Assembly: GCA_026129305.1 (NCBI GenBank)
Contig: JAHCII010000006.1
Coordinates: forward strand, 65,056 to 104,408
Direction: 5' to 3'
DNA length: 39,353 bases
Source: Anaerolineales bacterium
GTDB lineage: Bacteria; Chloroflexota; Anaerolineae; Anaerolineales; UBA11579
Shown here: piece after piece, positions 7,471 through 15,949 of the stretch
How positions within the stretch are numbered: position 1 is the stretch's first letter
How the letters are laid out: each line of letters begins with the position of its first letter
Made by a program: the position numbers and the translations under genes
The notes under the pieces: model-generated
What the model saw: the letters and a program-made list of their open reading frames with translations, nothing else
Database searches by the model: none
What the model was told of the DNA's origin: nothing

Positions 7471-8597
7471 GCAAAAAAGTTGCCAAGAAGACCCGCTACA
7501 CCATAGTCGGCGCCGGCCACGGCGGCAAAGCCATGGCCGCTCACCTGGCCATCATGGGTTTCGCGGTGACCCTCTACAACCGCAACCCCGACCATATCGC
7601 CGCCATCCAGCGTCGCGGCGGCATTGACCTGGAGCCGGATGACCGCGGGCCGGAAGGCTTTGGCGCGCTCAAGCTGGCCACTTCCGACATGGCGGCTGCG
7701 CTCAAGAACGCCGATGTGATCATGGTCGTGGTGCCTTCCAGCGCCCATATCGACATCGCCACCCTGGCCGCCCCGCATCTGAAGGATGGTCAGATCGTGG
7801 TGCTCAACCCAGGGCGCACCTGCGGCGCACTGGAGTTCTATCAAACCATCCGCGCCCACGGCTGCACGGCCGATGTCATCATCGCCGAGGCCGAGACGCT
7901 GATTTACGCCAGCCGTTCTGACGGCCCGGCCCAAGCGCGTATCTTCCGCATCAAAGAGGCCGTGCCGCTGGCCGCTTTCCCGGCCAAGCGCACCCAGGTG
8001 GTGTTGGATGCCCTCGCTGGCGCCTATCCGCAGTTCATTGACGGCGTCAATGTGCTGCACACCGGCCTGAACAACATGGGCGCCATCTTCCACCCGGCGC
8101 TGACCGTGCTCAACGCCGGGCGCATCGAATCGACCCATGGCGACTACGAGTTCTACATCGAAGGCGTCACGCCTTCGGTGGCCCGTGTGCTGGAGGTGCT
8201 GGACCGTGAGCGCGTCACCGTCGCCTCGGCTCTAGGCATCCGCGCCCGCACCGCCATGGAATGGCTGCAGCAGGCGTACAGCTCCACTGGGGCGGACCTG
8301 CTGGAGGCGATCCACAACCAGCAGGGTTACCATGGCATTAAGGCCCCCAGTACAGTTAACCACCGCTACGTGACCGAAGACGTGCCGATGAGCCTGGTGC
8401 CGATTGCTTCCTTCGGCCAGCGCTACGGTGTCTCGGTACGCGGCATGGATGCCATGATCCGCATGGCATCCTTCATGCACCGCACGGATTACTGGCACCG
8501 CGGCCGTACGCTGGACAAGCTCAACCTGGGCCAGTTGAGCGTCAGCGAGCTGACCCACTTCGTCAACGAGGGGCCGGAAGACCAGGCAATCAGTTAA
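7467..8597 (+). CDS. NAD/NADP octopine/nopaline (opine) dehydrogenase family protein
   Basis: A 376-residue protein starting at ATG 7467 (SD AAGGAG seven bases upstream, ATGA overlap with the mutase). The N-terminal Rossmann domain has IVGAGHGGKAMA (GxGxxG, about residues 12-23) and VPSSAH after strand 4, as in ketopantoate/glycerol-3-phosphate dehydrogenase relatives. The C-terminal domain carries GLNNMGAIFHPALTVLN, matching the opine-dehydrogenase helical domain in which a His acts in catalysis. The family reductively condenses an amino acid with a 2-keto acid or runs the reverse oxidation. Strict coupling to a B12 mutase suggests that one enzyme supplies the substrate of the other, for example a rearranged amino acid that is then oxidised or released from an N-carboxyalkyl conjugate. 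The family assignment is firm; the reaction is unknown. Confidence 0.85.
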   Translation: MSKKVAKKTRYTIVGAGHGGKAMAAHLAIMGFAVTLYNRNPDHIAAIQRRGGIDLEPDDRGPEGFGALKLATSDMAAALKNADVIMVVVPSSAHIDIATLAAPHLKDGQIVVLNPGRTCGALEFYQTIRAHGCTADVIIAEAETLIYASRSDGPAQARIFRIKEAVPLAAFPAKRTQVVLDALAGAYPQFIDGVNVLHTGLNNMGAIFHPALTVLNAGRIESTHGDYEFYIEGVTPSVARVLEVLDRERVTVASALGIRARTAMEWLQQAYSSTGADLLEAIHNQQGYHGIKAPSTVNHRYVTEDVPMSLVPIASFGQRYGVSVRGMDAMIRMASFMHRTDYWHRGRTLDKLNLGQLSVSELTHFVNEGPEDQAIS

Positions 8598-8631
8598 CTG
8601 CTGACATCTTTTCTCAGGCTAGATATCGGCC

Positions 8632-8643
8632 TACAATGACGCC
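8632..8643 (+). promoter_or_regulatory. -10 box abutting the antiporter start (leaderless-type promoter)
   Basis: TACAAT at 8632-8637, six bases, then the ATG at 8644. There is no Shine-Dalgarno sequence. No clear -35 at normal spacing. Confidence 0.6.
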
Positions 8644-10650
8644 ATGCACCATGTGCCTGAACTCCTGGTTAATATCTCGGTGGCCCTGGGGGCCGCCTTC
8701 ATTGGCGGGCTGATTGCCCGCCGCCTGGGCTTGCCCGCCATTCTTGGTTACCTGCTGGCGGGCATCGCCATTGGCCCCTTCACCCCGGGGTTCGCCGGGG
8801 ATACTCAAACCATCCTGGACCTGGCCGAACTCGGCGTGATCTTCCTGATGTTCGGCGTGGGCTTGCATTTCTCCTTTGCCGACCTGTGGCGTGTGCGCAG
8901 CATCGCCGTCCCCGGGGCCATCGGCCAGCTGCTGCTGGCCACCCTGATCGGTTTCCTGCTCAGCCAGGTCTGGGGGCTGTCGGTCGGCGCCAGCATCGTC
9001 ATCGGCCTGGCGATCTCCATCGCCAGCACCGTGGTGCTGCTGCGCAACCTGATGGACCGCAATCTGCTCAATACGCATGCCGGCCAGGTGGCCGTGGGCT
9101 GGCTGGTGATGGAAGACCTGGCCACCATCCTGATCCTGATCCTGATGCCCGCCCTGGCCCCGCAAGGCGGCCAGTTCGAGTGGAACCAGCTCTTCATGAC
9201 ACTCTTCAAAGCCGGCATCTTCGTGGCGCTTATGTTCCTGGTGGGCAAGCACTTCTTTCCCTGGTTGCTCAACTTCATCGCCCATACGCGTTCGCGTGAG
9301 CTCTTCATCCTGGCGGTGCTGTTCATCTCGCTCGGCACCGCCCTGGGCGCCGCGGAGCTGTTCGGTGTCTCGCTGGCGCTGGGCGCTTTCGCCGCCGGCG
9401 CCATCGTAAGCGAATCGCCGCAGAGCTACCAGGTCGGCGCGGATGTGCTGCCTTTTCAGGAAGCCTTTGCCGTCGTCTTTTTTGTTTCCGTCGGCATGTT
9501 GGTTAACCCAGCCTTCCTGATCGCCCATTGGATGGAAGTGGTGGCGCTTACCCTGCTGGTGGTGGTGGGCAAAGCCATCATCACTCTGGGTCTGGGCATG
9601 CTGATCAAAGGCCCGGCCCACGCCTTCCTGGTGGTGGCAGCCGGCCTCAGCCAGATCGGCGAGTTCTCCTTCATCGTCGGCCAGGCCGGCCTGCAGTTGG
9701 GCATGCTCACATCCAACGAGTATTCACTGATCCTGGCCGCGGCCCTGATCTCCATCACGATCAACCCGGCGCTATTCACCTTCATCGAACCGGTTGAGAA
9801 ATGGCTGCGCAACATCCCCTGGCTGTGGCAGGCGCTCAACCGCCAGGCCAAAGTGACTGACGAACCTGTCGAGCTGGAGGAAGGCGCCGCACCAGTGGTG
9901 ATCGTGGGGTACGGCCGGGTGGGCAAGCACCTGCTGCGCGTACTTAAACGCCTGAAAATCCCCTTGCTGGTGATTGAGACCGATGCCGAAGTCGTCAGCG
10001 AGTTGAATGAGATGCGCATCCCCACCATCTATGGCGACGCGGCCAATTCCGAGGTGCTGCTGCACGCCGGGCTGGGCAAAGCCCAAGCAATGGTGGTCAC
10101 CCTGCCCGAGGAGGCTGCCACCGAGATCATCGTGGCCGCCGCGCACCGCGCCAACCCGGACCTGCCGATCATCGCCCGGGCGGCCACCGCCGAGAACATC
10201 GAGCAGCTCACCAAGCTGGGCGCCAAGCACGTCATCCAGCCCGAACTGGAAGGCGGGCTGGAGATGGTGCGCCATACGCTGCTGCAATTGGGCTTCCCGC
10301 GCCGTGAAGTGGACAGCTACGCCGAGGAAGTGCGCCACAAACACTACGAGTTTGAGGGCGAAAACCGCCGCGAGCATATGCTGCTGCGCAACTTGCTGCG
10401 CGCTGCCGGCGAAATGGAGATCACCTGGTACACCCTGGGCGAGGAGAACAACTCCATCATTGGCCACAACCTGGCCGAGAGCGACCTGCGCGGCCGCACC
10501 GGCGCTTCGATCGTGGCCATCATTCGGGGTGGCAAACTGATCCCGAACCCCAAGTCGACCACCATGTTCATCGCTGGAGACCGGATTGGGGCGATCGGCG
10601 AGGCTGAGCACCTTGAGGCGTTGGAAGCCTTGTTGAACGTCAATCAGTGA
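8644..10650 (+). CDS. ybaL: CPA2-family cation/proton antiporter with RCK domain (YbaL/RosB-like)
   Basis: A 668-residue membrane protein. The N-terminus (MHHVPELLVNISVALGAAFI, then GLPAILGYLLAGIAIGPFTPGF and ELGVIFLMFGVGLHFS) closely follows Escherichia coli YbaL as I remember it. About twelve transmembrane helices span residues 5-385. A TrkA-N/RCK nucleotide-binding domain begins near residue 418 with VVIVGYGRVGKHLL and ends near 540; a TrkA-C domain occupies roughly 570-660 (GHNLAESDLRGRTGASIVAI). The family exchanges K+ (or Na+) for H+ across the inner membrane, gated by NAD(H) or other nucleotides on the RCK domain. It stands alone, with its own start-abutting promoter box and a strong terminator behind it. 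Confidence 0.88.
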   Translation: MHHVPELLVNISVALGAAFIGGLIARRLGLPAILGYLLAGIAIGPFTPGFAGDTQTILDLAELGVIFLMFGVGLHFSFADLWRVRSIAVPGAIGQLLLATLIGFLLSQVWGLSVGASIVIGLAISIASTVVLLRNLMDRNLLNTHAGQVAVGWLVMEDLATILILILMPALAPQGGQFEWNQLFMTLFKAGIFVALMFLVGKHFFPWLLNFIAHTRSRELFILAVLFISLGTALGAAELFGVSLALGAFAAGAIVSESPQSYQVGADVLPFQEAFAVVFFVSVGMLVNPAFLIAHWMEVVALTLLVVVGKAIITLGLGMLIKGPAHAFLVVAAGLSQIGEFSFIVGQAGLQLGMLTSNEYSLILAAALISITINPALFTFIEPVEKWLRNIPWLWQALNRQAKVTDEPVELEEGAAPVVIVGYGRVGKHLLRVLKRLKIPLLVIETDAEVVSELNEMRIPTIYGDAANSEVLLHAGLGKAQAMVVTLPEEAATEIIVAAAHRANPDLPIIARAATAENIEQLTKLGAKHVIQPELEGGLEMVRHTLLQLGFPRREVDSYAEEVRHKHYEFEGENRREHMLLRNLLRAAGEMEITWYTLGEENNSIIGHNLAESDLRGRTGASIVAIIRGGKLIPNPKSTTMFIAGDRIGAIGEAEHLEALEALLNVNQ

Positions 10651-10670
10651 TCTGCATCAGTTCATGAAAC

Positions 10671-10697
10671 AAAAGAGCCGCTGCAAGCGGCTCTTTT
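10671..10697. terminator. Bidirectional terminator between antiporter and Pta-like gene
   Basis: A perfect 12-bp stem AAAAGAGCCGCT / AGCGGCTCTTTT with a three-base loop, lying between two convergent genes. The A/T ends give a U-tract in both directions. The arm core AAGAGCCGCT recurs in the terminator at 17567-17598. Confidence 0.9.
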
Positions 10698-10716
10698 GGG
10701 TTTCCGGCGTCGTTTT

Positions 10717-11784
10717 TTACAGTTCCAAGGCGTGATTCAGGCGCTGCACGTCCACATACTTGTCGAACAGCTCTTCGAAGCGCTGCAGCTTGGCCAACTG
10801 GCCCAGGCGCGTCTTGCCAAAGACGCGGTCGATGGCCTCAACGATTTCCAGCGTGTTGCCACTGGCCAGCATCACGGCTACGCCGCTTTCCTCGGCCTGC
10901 TTTAAGATCAGCGGGCTGGGCTGCAAATTGCCGCTGAGGATCAGCGCCGCGGTGGAGGTTTCCAAAGCGGCCAGCTGAATATCCGCCCGGTCTCCGCCGG
11001 TGATGACCACTTTATTGGGTTGCTTGCGGAAGCGGCTCAACGCCGCGTCGGAGGTCATGGCGCCGACAGTCATCGTCTCGACCAGGGCCTGCGGGTCGTG
11101 CTTTTCGGTGAGCAACTCGCCGCCCACCACGTCCAGCACTTCCTGCACGGTCAGCGCCCCCAGGCTGCGGTCTTCTGGCAGGCTGCCCAATACGGTGATG
11201 CCGCGCTGCTCCAGATACGGCACCGCTTCCTCCTGCACGAACTTGGCCGCGTCGCCCGGCACGCGGTTGATCAGCACGCCGCGCAGCCGTTCGCCCAGGC
11301 GGTGCTGGGCGGTCAGCGCATCATCCAGCAGGCGCACTTCGTCGCGGTATTTGACGATGGCCAGCGCGGTGCTGCCCAGCTCGGCGGCCACCTGCGGCGT
11401 GGGCAAGCCGACGGCGTAGCCCTCGCGCAAACTGCCGCCGCCTTCCAAGATCATATAGTCTTTACCCTGGGCGGCCGCCTCCAGCGCGGCTTTGACCCGC
11501 GCCATCAGGCTGGCTTGCTGGCCCTCAGCCAACAGTTCCTGCAGGCCTTCGCGGGTCACCACCACCGGCGACATTTCCCAAGGTTGGCTCTCCAGACCCA
11601 GGATCTCTTTGACAAAGCCGGCGTCCTCGTCAGCCCAGTGCTGACCCACGCGCCAGGGCTGCAGGCTGAGCGGCTTCAGGTAGCCGACCTGGTGGCCGGC
11701 GGCCTGCAGGCGCCTGCCCAGCGCCAGGCTGGCGGCCGTCTTGCCGGAATAGCGTTCTACCGAGGTGATGTAAATCGATTTCAT
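10717..11784 (-). CDS. Phosphotransacetylase N-terminal-like protein (BioD-like plus DRTGG domain)
   Basis: A 355-residue protein. Residues 1-210 are a dethiobiotin-synthetase-like P-loop domain beginning SIYITSVERYSGKTAASLALG (the GKT of the loop is kept, the rest degenerate). Residues 215-330 look like a DRTGG domain (VQEVLDVVGGELL, then VVITGGDRADIQLAALE). The same two domains form the regulatory N-terminal half of long bacterial phosphotransacetylases; here they stand without the catalytic PTA domain. The ATG overlaps the stop of the ADP-forming acyl-CoA synthetase gene by four bases, so the two are co-translated. A regulatory or assembly partner sensing nucleotide or acetyl-CoA status is the likely role, by inference. 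Confidence 0.8.
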   Translation of the reverse strand: MKSIYITSVERYSGKTAASLALGRRLQAAGHQVGYLKPLSLQPWRVGQHWADEDAGFVKEILGLESQPWEMSPVVVTREGLQELLAEGQQASLMARVKAALEAAAQGKDYMILEGGGSLREGYAVGLPTPQVAAELGSTALAIVKYRDEVRLLDDALTAQHRLGERLRGVLINRVPGDAAKFVQEEAVPYLEQRGITVLGSLPEDRSLGALTVQEVLDVVGGELLTEKHDPQALVETMTVGAMTSDAALSRFRKQPNKVVITGGDRADIQLAALETSTAALILSGNLQPSPLILKQAEESGVAVMLASGNTLEIVEAIDRVFGKTRLGQLAKLQRFEELFDKYVDVQRLNHALEL

Positions 11785-13916
11785 GAGTCCTCCGCGCTCT
11801 GGCTGCCGTCTAGCACCAGGCGCATATCCAGCGCCAGCGCTCCACCCCCTTTGGGGAAGGCAATCAGCGGGTTAATGTCCAGTTCGACGATCTCGGGGAA
11901 ATCCTGCACCAGTTGGCCGATGCGCAGCAGCGCGTCGCATACCGCCGCCTTGTCCACCGCCGGCTGGCCGCGCACTCCGTCCAGCAGGGCGCTGGTGCGC
12001 AGCTCGCTGAGCATCGCCTCGGCGTCCTGTGTGGAGAAGGGCGCAATGCGGAAGGTCACGTCTTTCAGCGTCTCCACGTAGATGCCGCCCAGGCCGAAGG
12101 TCACCAGCGGGCCGAACTGTGGGTCGCGGTTCATGCCCACCAGCACCTCCATGCTGCCGCCGGTGACCATCTCCTGCACCAGGCAGCCCCAGATGCGCGC
12201 ATCTGGCAGATAGCGCTGCGCCCGGTAAACCATCAGCTCGTAGGCGTCGCGCACCTCGGCGTCGCTGCGCAGGCCGACCTTCACGCCGCCCACATCGGTC
12301 TTGTGCAAAATATCCGGCGAGGCGATCTTCAGCACCACCGGGTAGCCCAGCTTGCGCGCTTGCTCCACGGCCTGTTCGGCTGTCTCGGCCAGCTCGGACT
12401 GCGGAATGCGCAGCCCGATGGCCTCCAATATCTGCCGTGATTCCAAGTCGCCGATGGTCAGGCGGCCCTCGTCGCGCGCCTTGGCGATGGCGGCCCGGAT
12501 GGCGGCCTGGTCGAAGTCGAATTGCGCATACTGCGGCTCGGGCTGCTGGCGGATGCGGCGGTATTCGGCCATGGCCCAAAAGGCCTGCGCCGCCCGGTTG
12601 GGGAAGGGGTAGTTGGGCACGCCGGCCTGCATCAAGATCTCAATACCGGGCTGGATGCGCTTGGCGCCCATGAAGCAGGTCAACACCGGCTTCTCGCTCG
12701 CCGCGCTCAGTTTTGCGACAGCGGCAGCGGTCGCCTCGATCTCGGTCATCGCCTGCGGAGTGACCACCACCAGCACGCCGTCCACGTTGGGGTCGGCGGC
12801 CACGATGTCGATGGCGGCCTCAAAGCGGTCGGCGCGGGCGTCGCCCAGCACGTCCACCGGGTTGTTGGCGCTGGCCGCCCCCGGCAGGCTGGCCTGCAGC
12901 GCCTGGATCGTGGCCGGTTCCAGGCGGGCCAGGGTCAGCCCGTAGTGTTCCAGCGCGTCGGTGGCCAGAATGCCCGGGCCGCCGGCGTTGGTGATCACCG
13001 CCACGCCGTCGCCGCGCAGCGCCGGCTGGTAGCCGAAGGCCAGCGCCATGTCGAACAGTTCTTGCATCGAATTGGCCCGGATCACGCCGGCCTGGCGGAA
13101 GGCGGCCTGGTAGGCCTGCTCCGACCCGGCCAGCGAGCCGGTGTGTGAGGACACGGCGCGCGCCCCGGCCTGGGTGGTGCCGGACTTGATCGCCACGATG
13201 GGCTTGACCCGGGAGACCTGCCGGGCGGTCTGCATGAAGCGCTGGCCGTCGGTCAGTTCCTCGCTGTAGAGCAGGATCACGCGGGTGTTCTCATCATCCT
13301 GCCAGTCTTGCAGCAGGTCAATTTCGTTGATGTCGGCTTTGTTGCCCAGGCTGACGAACTTGGAGAGCCCCAGTTGGCCGCCCTGGGCCCAGTCCAGGAT
13401 GGCAGTGCCCAGCGCGCCGGACTGCGAGCTGAAGGCCATCGGCCCCTGCGGCGGCGAGTCGGCCGCGAACGAGGCGTTCAGCGGGGTAAAGGTATCAATA
13501 ATGCCGAGCACATTTGGGCCGATGATGCGCATGCCGTACTGCTGGGCGATGGCGATGACTTCCTGCTCGCGCTGCACGCCCTCTGGACCCGCTTCGCGGA
13601 AGCCGGCCGAGATGATCACCGCCGCCGGGATGCCCTTCTCGCCGCACTCGCGCAGCGCCCCGGCCACCGCCTTGTCCGGGATGACGATCACGGCCAGCTC
13701 GATGGGCTCCGGCACGGCGGCCACATTGGGGTAGGCGCGCAGGCCGAGGATCTCTTCCGCTTTGGGGTTGATCGGGTAGACCTCCCCGACCTTGACATAG
13801 CCGCCCTCCACCAGGTTGCGCAGCACAGCATGGCCCAGCTTGACCGGGTCTGTCGAGGCGCCGATCACGGCCACAGAGCGGGGGGCGAAGAAGGCGCGCA
13901 GTTGGCTGGTGGGCAT
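11781..13916 (-). CDS. ADP-forming acetate/acyl-CoA synthetase, fused alpha-beta (ACD)
   Basis: A 711-residue NDP-forming acyl-CoA synthetase. Residues 1-130 are the CoA-binding domain (RSVAVIGASTDPVKLG); 145-290 and 290-450 are the succinyl-CoA-ligase-like domains, with the phospho-His at His258 in SSHTGSLAG; the C-terminal ATP-grasp domain starts near 490 (LGYPVVLKIASPDILHKTDVGG). The enzyme converts acyl-CoA + ADP + Pi to the acid + CoA + ATP, conserving energy in fermentation of acetyl-CoA or amino-acid-derived acyl-CoAs. I chose the ATG at 13916 instead of the longer frame from 13964 because conservation begins at SQLRAFFAPRSVAVIG and TACAAT sits six bases upstream of this ATG. First gene of a two-gene operon. 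Confidence 0.92.
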   Translation of the reverse strand: MPTSQLRAFFAPRSVAVIGASTDPVKLGHAVLRNLVEGGYVKVGEVYPINPKAEEILGLRAYPNVAAVPEPIELAVIVIPDKAVAGALRECGEKGIPAAVIISAGFREAGPEGVQREQEVIAIAQQYGMRIIGPNVLGIIDTFTPLNASFAADSPPQGPMAFSSQSGALGTAILDWAQGGQLGLSKFVSLGNKADINEIDLLQDWQDDENTRVILLYSEELTDGQRFMQTARQVSRVKPIVAIKSGTTQAGARAVSSHTGSLAGSEQAYQAAFRQAGVIRANSMQELFDMALAFGYQPALRGDGVAVITNAGGPGILATDALEHYGLTLARLEPATIQALQASLPGAASANNPVDVLGDARADRFEAAIDIVAADPNVDGVLVVVTPQAMTEIEATAAAVAKLSAASEKPVLTCFMGAKRIQPGIEILMQAGVPNYPFPNRAAQAFWAMAEYRRIRQQPEPQYAQFDFDQAAIRAAIAKARDEGRLTIGDLESRQILEAIGLRIPQSELAETAEQAVEQARKLGYPVVLKIASPDILHKTDVGGVKVGLRSDAEVRDAYELMVYRAQRYLPDARIWGCLVQEMVTGGSMEVLVGMNRDPQFGPLVTFGLGGIYVETLKDVTFRIAPFSTQDAEAMLSELRTSALLDGVRGQPAVDKAAVCDALLRIGQLVQDFPEIVELDINPLIAFPKGGGALALDMRLVLDGSQSAEDS

Positions 13917-13928
13917 GCCTCTATTGTA
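13917..13928 (-). promoter_or_regulatory. -10 box abutting the acyl-CoA synthetase start (leaderless-type promoter)
   Basis: TACAAT (13928-13923 on the minus strand), AGAGGC, ATG. The six-base gap contains a partial Shine-Dalgarno (AGAGG), but a transcript from this box would begin within or after it. Supports the 13916 start. Confidence 0.6.
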
Positions 13929-14021
13929 GCCGGGCCGCCGTCTGCGACCAGCCGCGTTTGTCATGGGGGAGAGGGTGGTTTGTCCTTAGAGAATATTTTT
14001 AGCAAATTTGTTCAGTAAGGT

Positions 14022-14033
14022 TATACTAGTGAG
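14022..14033 (+). promoter_or_regulatory. -10 box abutting the DNA methyltransferase start (leaderless-type promoter)
   Basis: TATACT at 14022-14027, six bases, ATG at 14034. A possible -35 TTAGCA (13999-14004) lies at 17-base spacing, the best -35 among the six start-abutting promoters. Confidence 0.6.
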
Positions 14034-15020
14034 ATGAAAGTACAACAGTTGGGAATTAGCGGCATAACGGAAAATGAACCACTGAATATACGGATTGAAC
14101 CGGAATATGATCCCTCTGCTGAAGTTGTGCTGTACCAGGGTGATACGAGACAACTGATTTGTCAACTACCGGACCGTTCAGTAAAGCTTATTGTTTCTTC
14201 ACCACCCTATAACTTGGGTAAAGAATATGAAACGCGTATTCAGTTATCCAAATATGTCGATACCCAGGCAGAAATTATCTCTGAAATGAGCCGGACTTTA
14301 GATGACACAGGCAGTATTTGCTGGCAAGTGGGCAACTATGTTTCAAAGGGCGAAGTGTTTCCCTTGGATATTTTCTATTATCAAATATTCAAAGATTTGG
14401 GGTTTAAACTACGAAACCGCATAATTTGGCATTTCGGGCATGGTCTTCATGCGCAAAATAGATTCTCGGGTAGGTATGAAACTATTTTGTGGTTTACAAA
14501 AAGTGATCAATACACATTCAACTTGGATGATGTAAGGGTGGAACAAAAGTACCCAGGAAAGAGACACTTTAAAGGCCCTAATAAGGGCAAGCCATCTAGT
14601 AATCCCAAGGGAAAGAACCCGTCGGATTTCTGGGGGTTTATTGAAGAAGAGTGGCAAAGTGGCGTTTTTGATATTCCAAATGTTAAGTCTAACCATCCTG
14701 AAAAAACCATACACCCCTGCCAGTTTCCTATCGAATTGGTTGAAAGATGTGTATTGGCCTTGACAGATGAAGGGGACAGGGTTTTTGATCCATTTGCTGG
14801 CGTAGGCTCCACTATTATTGCTGGCATCCGGAATAATCGAAAGGCCATAGCTGCTGAACAAAATGAACAATATGTCCAGATAGCGCGTGAACGGATTGCT
14901 CAATTTGCACAAGGAAAGTTAAATATCCGCGAAATAGGTACTCAGATACACAAACCATCAAAGGATGATCGTGTAGCCCAGAAGCCAATCGAATGGCAAT
15001 CAGATGGGGAATTGCTCTAG
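14034..15020 (+). CDS. Type II DNA methyltransferase, beta-class, probably N4-cytosine (RGATCY predicted)
   Basis: A 328-residue DNA methyltransferase. Catalytic motif IV SSPPYNLGKEYE (SPPY at residues 56-59) precedes the SAM-binding motif I DPFAGVGST (252-260), the beta-class order. The SPPY form is typical of N4-methylcytosine and some N6-adenine enzymes. The next gene encodes a BstYI-like endonuclease, so the predicted recognition sequence is RGATCY. Base composition is far more AT-rich than the flanking metabolic genes, with codons ending in A/T, which indicates recent transfer. The stop TAG overlaps the GTG start of the endonuclease by one base, so the protective enzyme is made first. 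Confidence 0.92.
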   Translation: MKVQQLGISGITENEPLNIRIEPEYDPSAEVVLYQGDTRQLICQLPDRSVKLIVSSPPYNLGKEYETRIQLSKYVDTQAEIISEMSRTLDDTGSICWQVGNYVSKGEVFPLDIFYYQIFKDLGFKLRNRIIWHFGHGLHAQNRFSGRYETILWFTKSDQYTFNLDDVRVEQKYPGKRHFKGPNKGKPSSNPKGKNPSDFWGFIEEEWQSGVFDIPNVKSNHPEKTIHPCQFPIELVERCVLALTDEGDRVFDPFAGVGSTIIAGIRNNRKAIAAEQNEQYVQIARERIAQFAQGKLNIREIGTQIHKPSKDDRVAQKPIEWQSDGELL

Positions 15021-15631
15021 TGAGAATTCATAAGACGTATTCACATCTAAATGGTGAAGAGTATCTTCTGGTTCATAAGCCCAGTTTGTACTCGGAAATT
15101 CGGTCAGTTATCGAGTCTATAAATGCTGAGGATTACAAAACGAAAATTTCAAAAGAAAAACGAAAAGAGGGGAATGCCCTGTTCAGCCCGATAGAGCTAA
15201 ATAAGGCTTTTTCAGAAAGATTATCTGCTCTGGGGTGGGAAGGGCGTAGAAGGGACTACTACGTTTCGGATAAATATGAAGTCGTCAAGGTGATAGAAAC
15301 AATGACTTTCGCGGAGCAGAAAGAATATTTAATAAAGCTAGACGAACCATTGATTTATTCATTCAATCAAACGGATTTCGTGAAAGAAGGCGTAGCCGTT
15401 GAAATACAGTTAGGCAAATATTTTGCAGTTGCCTTCGATTTATTTGTAAAGCATCTTGCCTTTTATAATGCTGGAGTAATAGATGTTGGTGTCGAAGTCT
15501 TGCCCAGTAAAATTTTGCAAGAAGAGATGTCATCGGGACCGCCGTTCTTTGAAAAAGAAGTACACAATGTTTTGAGGCACGGAAGAAATTCGCCTGCTGT
15601 CCCTATCGTAATGATTGGTATATCGCCCTAG
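15020..15631 (+). CDS. BstYI/BglII-family type II restriction endonuclease (predicted R/GATCY)
   Basis: With the GTG at 15020 as start the protein has 203 residues and begins MRIHKTYSHLNGEEYLLVHK, matching the N-terminus of BstYI as I remember it. The active site is NQTDFVKEGVAVEIQLGKY: Asp119, Glu128 and Gln130 have the same 9- and 2-residue spacing as Asp84/Glu93/Gln95 of BglII. The tail (VHNVLRHGRNSPAVPIVMIGI) also matches BstYI. These enzymes cut RGATCY (BstYI) or AGATCT (BglII). A longer in-frame start at ATG 14993 exists but lies inside the methyltransferase gene and adds nine residues not seen in the family. AT-rich like its partner. Confidence 0.9.
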   Translation: MRIHKTYSHLNGEEYLLVHKPSLYSEIRSVIESINAEDYKTKISKEKRKEGNALFSPIELNKAFSERLSALGWEGRRRDYYVSDKYEVVKVIETMTFAEQKEYLIKLDEPLIYSFNQTDFVKEGVAVEIQLGKYFAVAFDLFVKHLAFYNAGVIDVGVEVLPSKILQEEMSSGPPFFEKEVHNVLRHGRNSPAVPIVMIGISP

Positions 15632-15636
15632 AGTTC

Positions 15637-15939
15637 TCATCCTCCCGCAATCGCCCCCACGACCATGAACGGCTGCTCACCGGCTGCCACCGCCGCCGGC
15701 AGCGGCGCATCCAGCGGCTGGTGCGAGATGTCCTCCCCACAGGCGAAGAAGCGCAGGTAGGCCCGCCGCGGGCCGCCGCCGTGCTCGCGGATCGTACCGC
15801 GTAGCATGGGGTAGGCGGCCTCCAACGCGTCCAGGATGCTGGCCGCCGTGACCGGGGCGGCCACCGCCACCGCCACCTGCACCTCCGGTCCCGTGCGGGC
15901 CAGGTTCTGCAAGTGATAGGGGAGCGTTACGCGGACCAT
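15637..15939 (-). CDS. MoaD/ThiS-like ubiquitin-fold protein with C-terminal Gly-Gly
   Basis: A 100-residue protein starting [14 protein letters not shown], with the beta-grasp pattern of MoaD/ThiS and ending VVGAIAGG. The terminal Gly-Gly is what such sulfur carriers need for adenylation and thiocarboxylation by a MoeB/ThiF-type enzyme. No MoaE, ThiG or MoeB is nearby. It follows the BNR-repeat protein on the same strand, so the pair is probably co-transcribed. The ATG at 15939 is preferred over one at 15966 because a 28-base palindrome would otherwise fall in the coding region and conservation starts at MVRV. Cofactor synthesis, sulfur transfer or protein modification are all possible. Confidence 0.75.
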   Translation of the reverse strand: MVRVTLPYHLQNLARTGPEVQVAVAVAAPVTAASILDALEAAYPMLRGTIREHGGGPRRAYLRFFACGEDISHQPLDAPLPAAVAAGEQPFMVVGAIAGG

Positions 15940-15949
15940 GGCTATTGGA

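Noticed and set aside
14993..15019. ATG at 14993 as start of the restriction endonuclease
   Set aside because: The family N-terminus matches from GTG 15020, which also gives the compact TAGTG junction with the methyltransferase.
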